Position numbers and translations under genes: made by a program. From contig JAKBNN010000059.1 in the NCBI GenBank assembly GCA_021831025.1, positions 1 to 38,776 on the forward strand: DNA of 38,776 nt, written 5' to 3'. Under the pieces are notes generated by a model that did no database searches, had not been told where the DNA came from, and worked only from the letters and a program-made list of their open reading frames with translations. Source of the DNA: a bacterium. GTDB taxonomy: Bacteria > SZUA-79 > Acidulodesulfobacterales > Acidulodesulfobacteraceae. Positions 24,541-32,603 of this stretch are shown piece after piece (position 1 is the first letter of the stretch; every line of letters starts with the position of its first letter).

Positions 24541-25320
24541 TTATTTAAAAAGATTTTTGGAACTTTGTTTAATACGGCTTATTTCTTTATGTTTTTTGTA
24601 ATATATATCTTTTTTAACTATATTAACCGCATTGTGAAAAAGTTTGCTTTTCGGGTTAAGCTTGTAAGCGGTCTTAAAGTCTTGCAAAGATAAATTAAGT
24701 TCTTTCAGGCTATATTCGGCTCTTCCTTTTATAAAATAAGCATACGCATTTTTAGGGTTATTTTTAATGACATTGCCTGCGTAATATAATGCCTTTTTAA
24801 AGTGATTCGGCTTGGAATTTTCATATCCCATTGCCGCATTAAGCATTAAAATGTCGGATAGATACCTGTCATTCGCATACTTAAGCCCCTTTTTGTATAA
24901 CATAACGGCAGGATTAATTTTGCCGGACTTTAACAAGCCATTCCCCCTTAAAAGATAATTTAAGGCAATGCTATTTTTTACGGAATCTATAAACTTACCG
25001 GTATTTTTATTATTTTTATTAAGTTTTAAAACCTCTGCCAGAGATCTTTTATAGTAATGCGTACTTAACTTATACTTTTTTAAAAACTGAAGAACATTGG
25101 CGGCAAGTTCATATGTTTCGGGGTTCTTACTTTCCCTTAAAGCCTCTTTGGATATTTTTAAAGCGGAATTATACTTTTTATTCTTAAATAGGCCTATCGC
25201 CTTGTTATAATCCGCCTGCCATTTTAAAAGCGCGTAAGACGCTTTAGCGCTAAAAGAAATGCCCGCTATAAGAATAAACAAACTAAAGACATAAATAAAT
25301 AAATGTTTTTTAAATTGCAT
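24541..25320 (-). CDS. Exported TPR-repeat protein
   Basis: A 259-residue protein with an N-terminal signal-anchor (LFIYVFSLFILIAGISFSAKASYA). TPR-like helical hairpins follow: KAIGLFKNKKYNSALKISKEAL, PETYELAANVLQFLKKYKLSTHYYKRSL, NPKNAYAYFIKGRAEYSLKELNLSLQDFKTAYKLNPKSK. TPRs mediate protein contacts. The 4-bp spacing to the YncE/phosphoesterase gene suggests it assists or scaffolds that protein. The ribosome site is a G-rich GGGGGT close to the start. No catalytic motif. Confidence 0.82.
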   Translation of the reverse strand: MQFKKHLFIYVFSLFILIAGISFSAKASYALLKWQADYNKAIGLFKNKKYNSALKISKEALRESKNPETYELAANVLQFLKKYKLSTHYYKRSLAEVLKLNKNNKNTGKFIDSVKNSIALNYLLRGNGLLKSGKINPAVMLYKKGLKYANDRYLSDILMLNAAMGYENSKPNHFKKALYYAGNVIKNNPKNAYAYFIKGRAEYSLKELNLSLQDFKTAYKLNPKSKLFHNAVNIVKKDIYYKKHKEISRIKQSSKNLFK

Positions 25321-25430
25321 TTAAACCCCCGTTTGAACTTAATTTCCGATTTTTATGATTTCATTGTTCTTATAATTTTAAATTTTAATTAACCCGCTCC
25401 TTTCTGCCTTTATTATTATTTTAAAAGTGA

Positions 25431-25463
25431 ATATATGGGACGGCGCTAAGCCGCCCCATATAT
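25431..25463 (-). terminator. Hairpin terminator of the third receptor gene
   Basis: Arms 25431-25444 and 25450-25463 form a 14-bp stem (one G-U on the minus strand), 67 bp past the receptor stop, followed on that strand by TTCACTTTTAAAAT. It separates the receptor from the TPR/YncE pair, though read-through is possible. Confidence 0.65.
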
Positions 25464-25530
25464 ACTTGCTTTACTTTAGTTAGAGAGAGGAGGTAAAGAT
25501 AAAGCCGAAAACTAAGATTATTTATTAAAG

Positions 25531-27963
25531 TTAAAATTTCACCGTTGCGTTAACCATAACAAACCTTGGAAGTCCGGGCATTACAGTCTCATAAGTGTAA
25601 TTGGGATTGCCCGGTATAGAATTATAACCTATGGAAGCCCATGCGTTATAATTCCTGTTAAAGATATTATTTATGCTTAACGAAATCTTTACGCCTTTAA
25701 ATTGGGCATTTTTCAAAACCCCGATATTTTTGAAATTAAAATAATGACTTAAATATCCGTTAAAAACCCAGTAACCGCCGATGTGGTACTCATCCGTCGG
25801 GTTTCCATAGCTATTATTTAGATACTGCTGACCGGCATAAGTTCCCCAAATCTTTAAATAAGTTTTAAAAAGATTTAGATAACCTCCTAAATTTGCAAGA
25901 TGCCTCGGAACATTTGCGATATGTTCTCCAGAAAGAATCGTCCCGTAATTTCCGGAATAATTGGTTGTATATATTGCAGTATTATACGACCAGTTAGCAA
26001 AAACACCTGAAATACGATTTATTTTGTAGCCAGCCTCAAGCTCGATACCTTCATACATTGAATTTCCTGCGTTGTACTCTAAAGATACCCCCAACGATTG
26101 ATTATAAGCGGTGCTGAATGTGTTTAAAAAGTCTTCTTTATAACCGTTAACAGACAGTTTTAAATTATTGTATTTATATCTGGTACCCAGTTCGTAATCG
26201 GTAATATATTCGGGTTTAACCGTTGTAAAGGGAGGCGTATATGGGGCGCCGTTCAAAGTAGCGGCTCCGATTAAACCGTAATATGCCCCAATATTTGGAA
26301 CTTTCTGAATTTTTCCCCACGCACCGTAAATTACCCAATTTTTAAGCAGGTTATAACTTAATCCTAACGACGGTTCAAAATAGTTATAAACATTTGATTC
26401 CGTTCCGCCAATCTGATAATAATAACCCGGATTATCGGCGGCTGTCGTGTTAACGGTATTATATTTAAAACCCGGTTCTACAAAAAATCTTTTTGGAATA
26501 ACGGCTATTTTATCCTGAATATAAACAGTATCGTTCGCCCTTGTATCGTGTTCGTTCCATGCGTCGTTATATAAATTTCCTTGTGGAACATTAGAATTTC
26601 CATACCAATACTCCGCGGAACGGATTGTTCCGATTAAAAATTGTCCTCCAAGCGTAATTTTATTGCGCGGCGCCTTAATCGTAAAACTGGGCATATCCCC
26701 ATATTCATTCATATATTCCAAATATAAGTGATTGTCTGTTCCGTACAAACTATCGCCGCCCCCATCAGGAAATAGGGCTTCAGGATTATAACTATTGGTT
26801 GAACTAGGATAAACCCAGCTTTCAGGCTGATTCGGCAAATAAAATGGTTGAACCGTCACGCCGTTAATATTTTGGGCGATTGCGCTGCACTCTCCATTTG
26901 TTGCAGAATTATAGTCTGGATTTGCCGGATTATTGTAAATCTTTGTTATACATTGCGGATTTGTATAACTTACCCTGTAGTAATGATTATAATGATAAAA
27001 CGCTTTATTTTGAAACCTTAAATGCCTATTTACATAATCATTCCACCCAAGTATAGCATACCAGCTTTCATCGAGATTATATGAATTAGTTACATCAGGC
27101 GGCCAATTAAAAGTATAACCGTATTGTTGTTCTAACGGCAACGGAACTGAATGAGGGGTAAATCCGGCATTATCGTTTCTCATATATATAAACGATATGT
27201 TGGAGCGCCCCATATTATAAGGTTTAATAATCGACATGTAGTATGAATCGTTTTTATCAGAAGTATTCTGCATCCACCCGTTTGAATCGTTTTTGCTTAC
27301 CTTTAAATACATTCTAATCCCGTAAGGAAGTTTGCCCGAATTAATCGAAGCGCCATATTCCCTCGTTGCATAAGAACCGTAACCCCCAAAGAGCGAAACA
27401 CCGAACTTTCTTGAAGGCATTAAAGGATTGAAATTTATCGTTCCTCCAAGCGAATTAAAAGAGTTAACGCTTGGATTGTTTATTCCTCTGTAAATATTAA
27501 TAGATGAAACATCTCCTAAGGTAAACGGAACGTTATTTCTTACCGAAGCATAATTTTGAGCGGAACCGTCAAATAAACTATTTAGAGGAATACCGTCAAA
27601 TTCCTCGGTGATTTGTCCGCCGTTAAATGCCCTCATGTAAATATGGGTTCTTACGCCGTTTGGCCCCGATGTGGTTACATAAATGCTCGGTTTTTGGTTT
27701 AAAACATTTACTATGCCCATCATTGGATTTTGCGTTGCCGTTATCTCCTTTTTTGTAATATGGGATACGGTATAAGCCGATTTGAACAGTTTTTTCTTTT
27801 GCTCTTCCTTCTTTTTCTTCATCTTTGCCTTAATTGCCGCTTCCCCAAGATAAACCGGTTTTTTTGCATAACAAGATTTGCTTAAGCCGATCATAAAAAT
27901 CAAGATAAAAGTAGATGCTAAAACGATTAAGAAATAACTTTTCTTTTTAATAATTAGTTTCAT
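25531..27963 (-). CDS. TonB-dependent outer-membrane receptor (third copy)
   Basis: An 810-residue protein with a signal peptide (SYFLIVLASTFILIFMIGLSKSCYA) and a charged mature N-terminus: PVYLGEAAIKAKM, then a Lys/Glu-rich run. The plug has VLNQKPSIYVTTSGPNGVRTHIYMRAF, FDGIPLNSLFDG and NSLGGTINFNP. The barrel ends MVNATVKF. It is strongly similar along its length to the receptor at 14843-17245 (shared KPSIHVST/TSGPN, FDGxPxNxxFDG, GGYGSYATREYG). AGGAGGATAAG precedes the ATG. Its promoter has the same repeat spacing as that paralogue. Ligand unknown. Confidence 0.92.
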   Translation of the reverse strand: MKLIIKKKSYFLIVLASTFILIFMIGLSKSCYAKKPVYLGEAAIKAKMKKKKEEQKKKLFKSAYTVSHITKKEITATQNPMMGIVNVLNQKPSIYVTTSGPNGVRTHIYMRAFNGGQITEEFDGIPLNSLFDGSAQNYASVRNNVPFTLGDVSSINIYRGINNPSVNSFNSLGGTINFNPLMPSRKFGVSLFGGYGSYATREYGASINSGKLPYGIRMYLKVSKNDSNGWMQNTSDKNDSYYMSIIKPYNMGRSNISFIYMRNDNAGFTPHSVPLPLEQQYGYTFNWPPDVTNSYNLDESWYAILGWNDYVNRHLRFQNKAFYHYNHYYRVSYTNPQCITKIYNNPANPDYNSATNGECSAIAQNINGVTVQPFYLPNQPESWVYPSSTNSYNPEALFPDGGGDSLYGTDNHLYLEYMNEYGDMPSFTIKAPRNKITLGGQFLIGTIRSAEYWYGNSNVPQGNLYNDAWNEHDTRANDTVYIQDKIAVIPKRFFVEPGFKYNTVNTTAADNPGYYYQIGGTESNVYNYFEPSLGLSYNLLKNWVIYGAWGKIQKVPNIGAYYGLIGAATLNGAPYTPPFTTVKPEYITDYELGTRYKYNNLKLSVNGYKEDFLNTFSTAYNQSLGVSLEYNAGNSMYEGIELEAGYKINRISGVFANWSYNTAIYTTNYSGNYGTILSGEHIANVPRHLANLGGYLNLFKTYLKIWGTYAGQQYLNNSYGNPTDEYHIGGYWVFNGYLSHYFNFKNIGVLKNAQFKGVKISLSINNIFNRNYNAWASIGYNSIPGNPNYTYETVMPGLPRFVMVNATVKF

Positions 27964-28049
27964 TACTTATCCTCCTAAAAAAAATTAAGATTATACTTTT
28001 ACATTTACATTTAATTTTTTAATTAAATTTGCCTTTAGAAATTGGATAT

Positions 28050-28136
28050 AGTTTAGTAGGCGAATGTTACAACATTATTACAATTGCGTTAAGTTATCGT
28101 TAATATTTGTTGCAACTTTGTTACAATAGCATTACG
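28050..28136 (-). promoter_or_regulatory. Pho-box-like promoter of the third receptor gene
   Basis: Seven hexamers on the minus strand (plus starts 28131, 28120, 28109, 28099, 28088, 28077, 28066) read CGTAAT, TGTAAC, TGCAAC, ATTAAC, CTTAAC, TGTAAT, TGTAAC. Steps of 11, 11, 10, 11, 11, 11 match the first receptor promoter exactly. The last is 10 bp from TAAACT (28050-28055). The rest of 27964-28314 holds no gene. Confidence 0.72.
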
Positions 28137-28314
28137 GATGTAATATTTAATTTAATTATTGACTTCTTTAAAAATCTTGTTTGAAGATAAAAACAGGATT
28201 ATGTTTAATTCGCTTCATAAATGGTCGGTAAAACTTTTCGTATTAAACCAGCTTCTGACCCTTCCTCTTTTTTATTTCATCTTTCATTACTCTTAATTTA
28301 GAGGTCAAATTCGG

Positions 28315-28746
28315 TTAATACCGCCAATATGGACCGGGACCTATCCATGGACCAAACGGCGGACCAAAATACCACTGCCGGTTATACCACCACCATCTGC
28401 GACTTGCGCCCCTGATTGCAGCCCGTTCTTCTTTTGCTCTTATCCCTGTTTTAAGCATATAGTTTAATACCTTTGGGCAAACCCCCTGCTTATGCAGTTT
28501 TATTATTTCGCCTGCATTAAGGTAAAATACCTCCCCGCTTGCCCTTAACCTGTTAATTATTTCTTTTTGGGGGACATGATTTTTACACATAGATATAATC
28601 TGAGGGATAGAAAGCGGAGGCGGGGTAGGTTTTGTTATGGCGGCGCAACCGGAAACGGCTATACCTGTTATAAAAATTAAACTAACTATTAACGGCAGTT
28701 TTTTAAAGTTCTGCCCCGCCGTTTTTCCTACCGGTTTCTTTTTCAT
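28315..28746 (-). CDS. Small lipoprotein with Trp/Gly/Pro-rich tail
   Basis: 143 residues from ATG 28746; a longer in-frame start at 28812 would place a Lys-rich stretch before the signal peptide, and GGGGGG lies 8 bases before the chosen ATG. LPLIVSLIFITGIAVSGC is a lipoprotein signal with lipobox VSGC. The middle part (SIPQIISMCKNHVPQKEIINRLRASG, LNAGEIIKLHKQGVCPKVLNYML) contains two helical units that resemble the V-ddi-xLhkaGv-ssevI repeat of other small lipoproteins of unknown function. The tail (WWWYNRQWYFGPPFGPW) is aromatic and probably surface exposed. The gene starts within the end of the preceding acidic-protein gene (44-bp overlap in another frame). Confidence 0.72.
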   Translation of the reverse strand: MKKKPVGKTAGQNFKKLPLIVSLIFITGIAVSGCAAITKPTPPPLSIPQIISMCKNHVPQKEIINRLRASGEVFYLNAGEIIKLHKQGVCPKVLNYMLKTGIRAKEERAAIRGASRRWWWYNRQWYFGPPFGPWIGPGPYWRY

Positions 28747-29194
28747 CCCCTGTTCCCCCCTCTTCAAACCATTCTTTATCTTCAATTTCTTCTTCTTCGG
28801 CTTCTTCCCCAATTTCTTCTTCGGATTCTTGCCTCTTTTCTTCTTCTTGTTCCTCTTCCAAATCTTTTAAATCGGACAATAAGTTTGATGCGGTATTGTA
28901 ATATTCTTCGAATCTTTCCGAATTATCCGTACCCAAAGAAGCCTCCAACAGTTTAATAATACTTTCCGCAAGATCAATATTTACTTGAATTTCTTCACTG
29001 TCTTTAATTATAAGTTCACATTTGGCGGTATAAAGCTCCAGATGCTTTACGGCAATCTGGAGGTCTATCGCAATTTTTTTCTTAATCCTTTTTTTATAAC
29101 TTTCGTCTATTTTCTTTTCATCTAAAATCGCTTTTAAGATAAGTTCCGTTTTTTTTAGTAATTCAATGCCGCTTTCCTCCACATATAAATCCAT
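28703..29194 (-). CDS. Acidic coiled-coil protein of unknown function
   Basis: 163 residues from ATG 29194, which has GGAGG 9 bases upstream; the earlier ATG at 29209 overlaps that site. No signal peptide. Residues 1-110 are helical with heptad-like spacing (IDESYKKRIKKKIAIDLQIAVKHLELY). The last 45 residues are almost entirely Glu/Asp with Lys (EEEQEEEKRQESEEE...). It lies between the Tat-exported phosphoesterase gene and the lipoprotein gene, overlapping the latter by 44 bp. No family recognised. Confidence 0.65.
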   Translation of the reverse strand: MDLYVEESGIELLKKTELILKAILDEKKIDESYKKRIKKKIAIDLQIAVKHLELYTAKCELIIKDSEEIQVNIDLAESIIKLLEASLGTDNSERFEEYYNTASNLLSDLKDLEEEQEEEKRQESEEEIGEEAEEEEIEDKEWFEEGGTGDEKETGRKNGGAEL

Positions 29195-29265
29195 AATAAT
29201 ATCCTCCATTTTATTTTTATTCTTAACTTTTTACATCTTTTCATATCTTTATAAAAAAATTTAAC

Positions 29266-30450
29266 CTACGAAAGAAAGGCATCCTCGAACCCGTTTGCAT
29301 ACCTGTCCCTATCCGTCAGCGGATCAAGCCCCCAAAGATTTTCGGCATATTTAAGTATCGAGGCATGCTCATGCATGACATTCGAGATATATCCCTTTTT
29401 AACGAATGGGGAAATAATTATACATCCTACCCTCATTCCAAGCCCGTAGTAATCTACAACGGGGGGTACGACATGGTCATAAAAGCCGCCGCATTCGTCC
29501 CAGTTTAAAAATATTGCCGATTTTGAAAATAACGGGCTTTTCCTTAAGGCTTCAATCCGTTTTACGGTATAAAGCATACCTGTTTTGACATCCGCGGGCG
29601 GATGCTCGGAATTTTTAAAATCGGGAACAAGCCAGCTGAACTTAGGAAGCGTCCCATTTTTTATATCCCCGAAATACTCATCGGCCGGCCTGATCTTGTT
29701 CCATAACCTTTTATCTTTCATAAAACTTTCGAACCATATAACAGGCACCCAGTGATGAACATATTTTTTTGGATTCGGCCAGCCTTCGACATATATTTTC
29801 CACGATATTTTTGCTTTTTCAAGCCTGTTGAATATTGTGGAAAACTCGTAAGGCTTTTTTGGAGGGGCGTCGGTTATATGTCCGTTCGATTGCCCTGCAA
29901 TCTGATAAAGCCTGTTTGGCTGGGTCGGAGCCATAATCGAATGAAAATAGTTTTGACACAGCGTGAAGTTGGAAGCGTATAAGTAATAAGGGTATAAAGC
30001 CTTTTTGGTATCGTAATAGCCCATTATGACCTTATAATCGTCAACCGGCTGATTTATCCCGTTTAAGAAATACCCGTCCATCCTGCCGTTATTATATATC
30101 GTATGGAGTCCTTCCCATGAATGGTTGGGGTCAACCCGGTCAGGGGTTATATAATTGTATCCTAAATCGTAGGGCTTAATACTTCCGCCCATGCCGTCGG
30201 TTATTCCAAGCTCTAACACCCTTTCTGGCTGTCCGTTTATCGTTTTATCCATCATGCCGAAATAGTGGTCGAAACTTCGATTTTCCTGCATTATTAAGAC
30301 AATATGCTCGGGCTTTTTAAATTTATTTTTAGATTGTCCATCCCCGCTATCCATACCCAAAGCATCGGCATTTTTAAGTTTAAAATCATTAAGAACTAAT
30401 CCGCCTAAAAAACTAATCCCCGCCAACTTTATAAAGTCTCTTCTGTTCAT
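29266..30450 (-). CDS. Tat-exported phosphoesterase (phospholipase C / acid phosphatase-like, PF04185 type)
   Basis: A 394-residue protein beginning MNRRDFIKLAGISFLGG, a twin-arginine signal. HIVLIMQENRSFDHYFGMM (residues 49-67) has the E-N-R-S-F-D-H motif of the phosphoesterase family, which includes phospholipase C and AcpA acid phosphatase. ILNWDECGGFYDHV-like NWDECGGFYDHVVPP near residue 318 supplies later metal ligands, and HEHASILKYAENLWG near the end is also conserved. It likely hydrolyses phosphodiesters or phosphomonoesters outside the cytoplasm. It is first of three minus-strand genes and lies divergent to kup across a shared Pho-box-like block. Confidence 0.88.
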   Translation of the reverse strand: MNRRDFIKLAGISFLGGLVLNDFKLKNADALGMDSGDGQSKNKFKKPEHIVLIMQENRSFDHYFGMMDKTINGQPERVLELGITDGMGGSIKPYDLGYNYITPDRVDPNHSWEGLHTIYNNGRMDGYFLNGINQPVDDYKVIMGYYDTKKALYPYYLYASNFTLCQNYFHSIMAPTQPNRLYQIAGQSNGHITDAPPKKPYEFSTIFNRLEKAKISWKIYVEGWPNPKKYVHHWVPVIWFESFMKDKRLWNKIRPADEYFGDIKNGTLPKFSWLVPDFKNSEHPPADVKTGMLYTVKRIEALRKSPLFSKSAIFLNWDECGGFYDHVVPPVVDYYGLGMRVGCIIISPFVKKGYISNVMHEHASILKYAENLWGLDPLTDRDRYANGFEDAFLS

Positions 30451-30565
30451 ATCTCCTCCTATGTTATAAAAAAGTTAAAAAAGATTAAAAGCCGCTATAT
30501 TAAATTAATTAAACGAATAAATCTAAATTATGATGATAGTATAGCACCGCGGGCACCGATTTTTT

Positions 30566-30640
30566 ATGACAATTTTGTTAAATTTCTGTTAATTTTTGTT
30601 ACATTTTTGTTACATTTTTGTAATAATTTTGATGTATAAT
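30566..30640 (+). promoter_or_regulatory. Pho-box-like promoter of kup, shared with the divergent phosphoesterase gene
   Basis: On the plus strand TGTTAA, TGTTAA, TGTTAC, TGTTAC, TGTAAT start at 30576, 30587, 30597, 30608, 30619 (steps 11, 10, 11, 11). The last is exactly 10 bp from a consensus TATAAT (30635-30640). A further unit reading TGTCAT on the minus strand lies at 30566-30571 (the E. coli Pho half-site). Toward the phosphoesterase gene a TATACT -10 candidate (30538-30543) is 22 bp past that unit, so activation that way is less clear. Confidence 0.68.
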
Positions 30641-30700
30641 GATATTCTGTAATTTTTTAAAAAGATAACATAACTATTACTTCATTTTAATTTTAAATTT

Positions 30701-32572
30701 TTGAATAACCTGAGCTTAGATAAAGCCAAAAAGGTTTTAACCGAAAATAAATCTCTAAAAGCCCTCGGCATCGTGTTTGGAGATATAGGGACAAGCCCTA
30801 TATATACGCTCGCCGTTATTTTTGCCTATCTTAAAGTCACAAGCGAAAATGTATGCGGGGTTATATCGCTTATAATATGGACATTAATCTTTTTGGTTAC
30901 AATCCAGTATGTCTGGTTTGCCATGGGTATAAGCGAAAGGAATGAAGGCGGAACGATAATACTTAAAAATATTATCGAAAAATACGCAAAATCGGCAAGA
31001 GAAATAGCATTTATATCCGTAATATCATATATTGCGCTATCGCTTTTAATAGGCGATTCCGTCATCACTCCCGCCATAAGTATTCTGAGCGCGGTAGAAG
31101 GCATAAATTTAATACCGGTTTTTAAAAATGTAACAACCGATACCGTTATTTTTATAGCCGTAATAATTACCGTCGGCCTGTTTTGGTATCAGCATAAGGG
31201 AACCGAAAAAATAGCAAAGATATTCAGCCCCGTAATGCTCTTATGGTTTGTCGTAATCGGCGCTTCGGGTTTAGCGTCGTTAATGTACATGCCCGAAATT
31301 TTATTAAGGGTTATAAATCCTTATAACGCTTTAAGTTTTATATTTAACGGAAACATCTCCGCAAACCGATTAATTTCCCACGGCATTATTTCCTTATTCG
31401 TGCTGTCCGATGTAATACTCTCGGCAACCGGAGGCGAAGCCCTGTACGCCGATATGGGCCATATCGGAAGGGAACCCATTACTAAAGCATGGTATTTCGT
31501 GTTCATTATGCTTATTTTAAATTATACCGGGCAGGGTGCTTTTTTACTGGGGCACAGAGCCGATAAGAATACATTTTTCGAGATGCTTTATTCTCAGTCC
31601 CATTTATTTTACTTCCCTATTTTAATTTTAAGCATCTTAGCAACGATTATAGCGTCTCAGGCGGTTATAAGCGGCATATTCTCCATTGTTTACCAGCTTA
31701 TAAACAACAGAATCATACCCCTGTTAAAAATAGATTACAAGTCCAGCGAAATACAATCCCAAATATATATAAGCTTTGCAAACTGGTTTTTATTTATAAG
31801 CGTTTTAACGGCAATAATAATGTTTAGAACATCCAACAACCTTGCTATGGCTTACGGTCTTGCCGTCAGCGGAACCATGACCTTTACGGGCATTTTAATA
31901 AATATGCATTTTTATCACAAAAAAAGATACTTTATGCTGCTTATATCGCTTATAACGACATTCGCCGATATTATGTTTTTGGCTTCAAATTTATTATATA
32001 AAACTGCCGAAGGGGGTTATTTTGCATTAATAATAGCAACAATTCCGTTTATTACAATAATGCTATATACAAAAGGGCAGAAAAAACTGCATAGCGTATA
32101 TAAGATGACGGATTTAAAAGTGTTTTTAAAGGAATATGAATACCGTTATAATAATTTCACCAAATTAAAAGGAACATCCCTGTTTTTTGCCAGCCTTTCC
32201 GACAAGGTCTCTCCGTATATCGTCAAAACAATGTTTGATAATAATATAATGTATGAAAAAAACATATTTGTCTCCATAGAAAGAACCGAAAAACCTTACG
32301 GAATAACCGATGTGCTTAAAGGGGATATAGCCACGGGACTCAGCCAGCTTGCCGTAAGCGCGGGATATTCCGAAGTGGTCGATGTGGAAGAGATATTAAA
32401 GCAGTACAATATCGACGAAACCGTTATATTTTATGGTTTTGAAGATATCGTCAGCGCTAACCCGCTCTGGAGGATTTTTGCCCTAATTAAGAAACTATCC
32501 CCCTCTTTTGTAAGATTTTATAAGCTTCCTGCCGAAAAAGTGCATGGCGTAATGGTAAGGGTTAAAATGTGA
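30701..32572 (+). CDS. kup: KUP-family potassium uptake protein
   Basis: A 623-residue protein of the usual KUP length (about 620-630) with about 12 membrane segments and a cytoplasmic C-terminal domain. LGIVFGDIGTSPIYTL is the family signature near the N-terminus. GAFLLGHRADKNTFFEMLYS and AVISGIFSIVYQLINNRIIPLLKI are also conserved KUP blocks. It imports K+ with protons, typical under acid conditions. The start is TTG 30701, since no in-frame ATG exists between it and the stop at 30671; a clear ribosome site is lacking. The promoter at 30635 carries Pho-like repeats, an unusual link between K+ uptake and that regulator. Confidence 0.9.
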   Translation: MNNLSLDKAKKVLTENKSLKALGIVFGDIGTSPIYTLAVIFAYLKVTSENVCGVISLIIWTLIFLVTIQYVWFAMGISERNEGGTIILKNIIEKYAKSAREIAFISVISYIALSLLIGDSVITPAISILSAVEGINLIPVFKNVTTDTVIFIAVIITVGLFWYQHKGTEKIAKIFSPVMLLWFVVIGASGLASLMYMPEILLRVINPYNALSFIFNGNISANRLISHGIISLFVLSDVILSATGGEALYADMGHIGREPITKAWYFVFIMLILNYTGQGAFLLGHRADKNTFFEMLYSQSHLFYFPILILSILATIIASQAVISGIFSIVYQLINNRIIPLLKIDYKSSEIQSQIYISFANWFLFISVLTAIIMFRTSNNLAMAYGLAVSGTMTFTGILINMHFYHKKRYFMLLISLITTFADIMFLASNLLYKTAEGGYFALIIATIPFITIMLYTKGQKKLHSVYKMTDLKVFLKEYEYRYNNFTKLKGTSLFFASLSDKVSPYIVKTMFDNNIMYEKNIFVSIERTEKPYGITDVLKGDIATGLSQLAVSAGYSEVVDVEEILKQYNIDETVIFYGFEDIVSANPLWRIFALIKKLSPSFVRFYKLPAEKVHGVMVRVKM

Positions 32573-32603
32573 ATACTTGAAACTTGAAAATCTAAAAAAA
32601 TAC

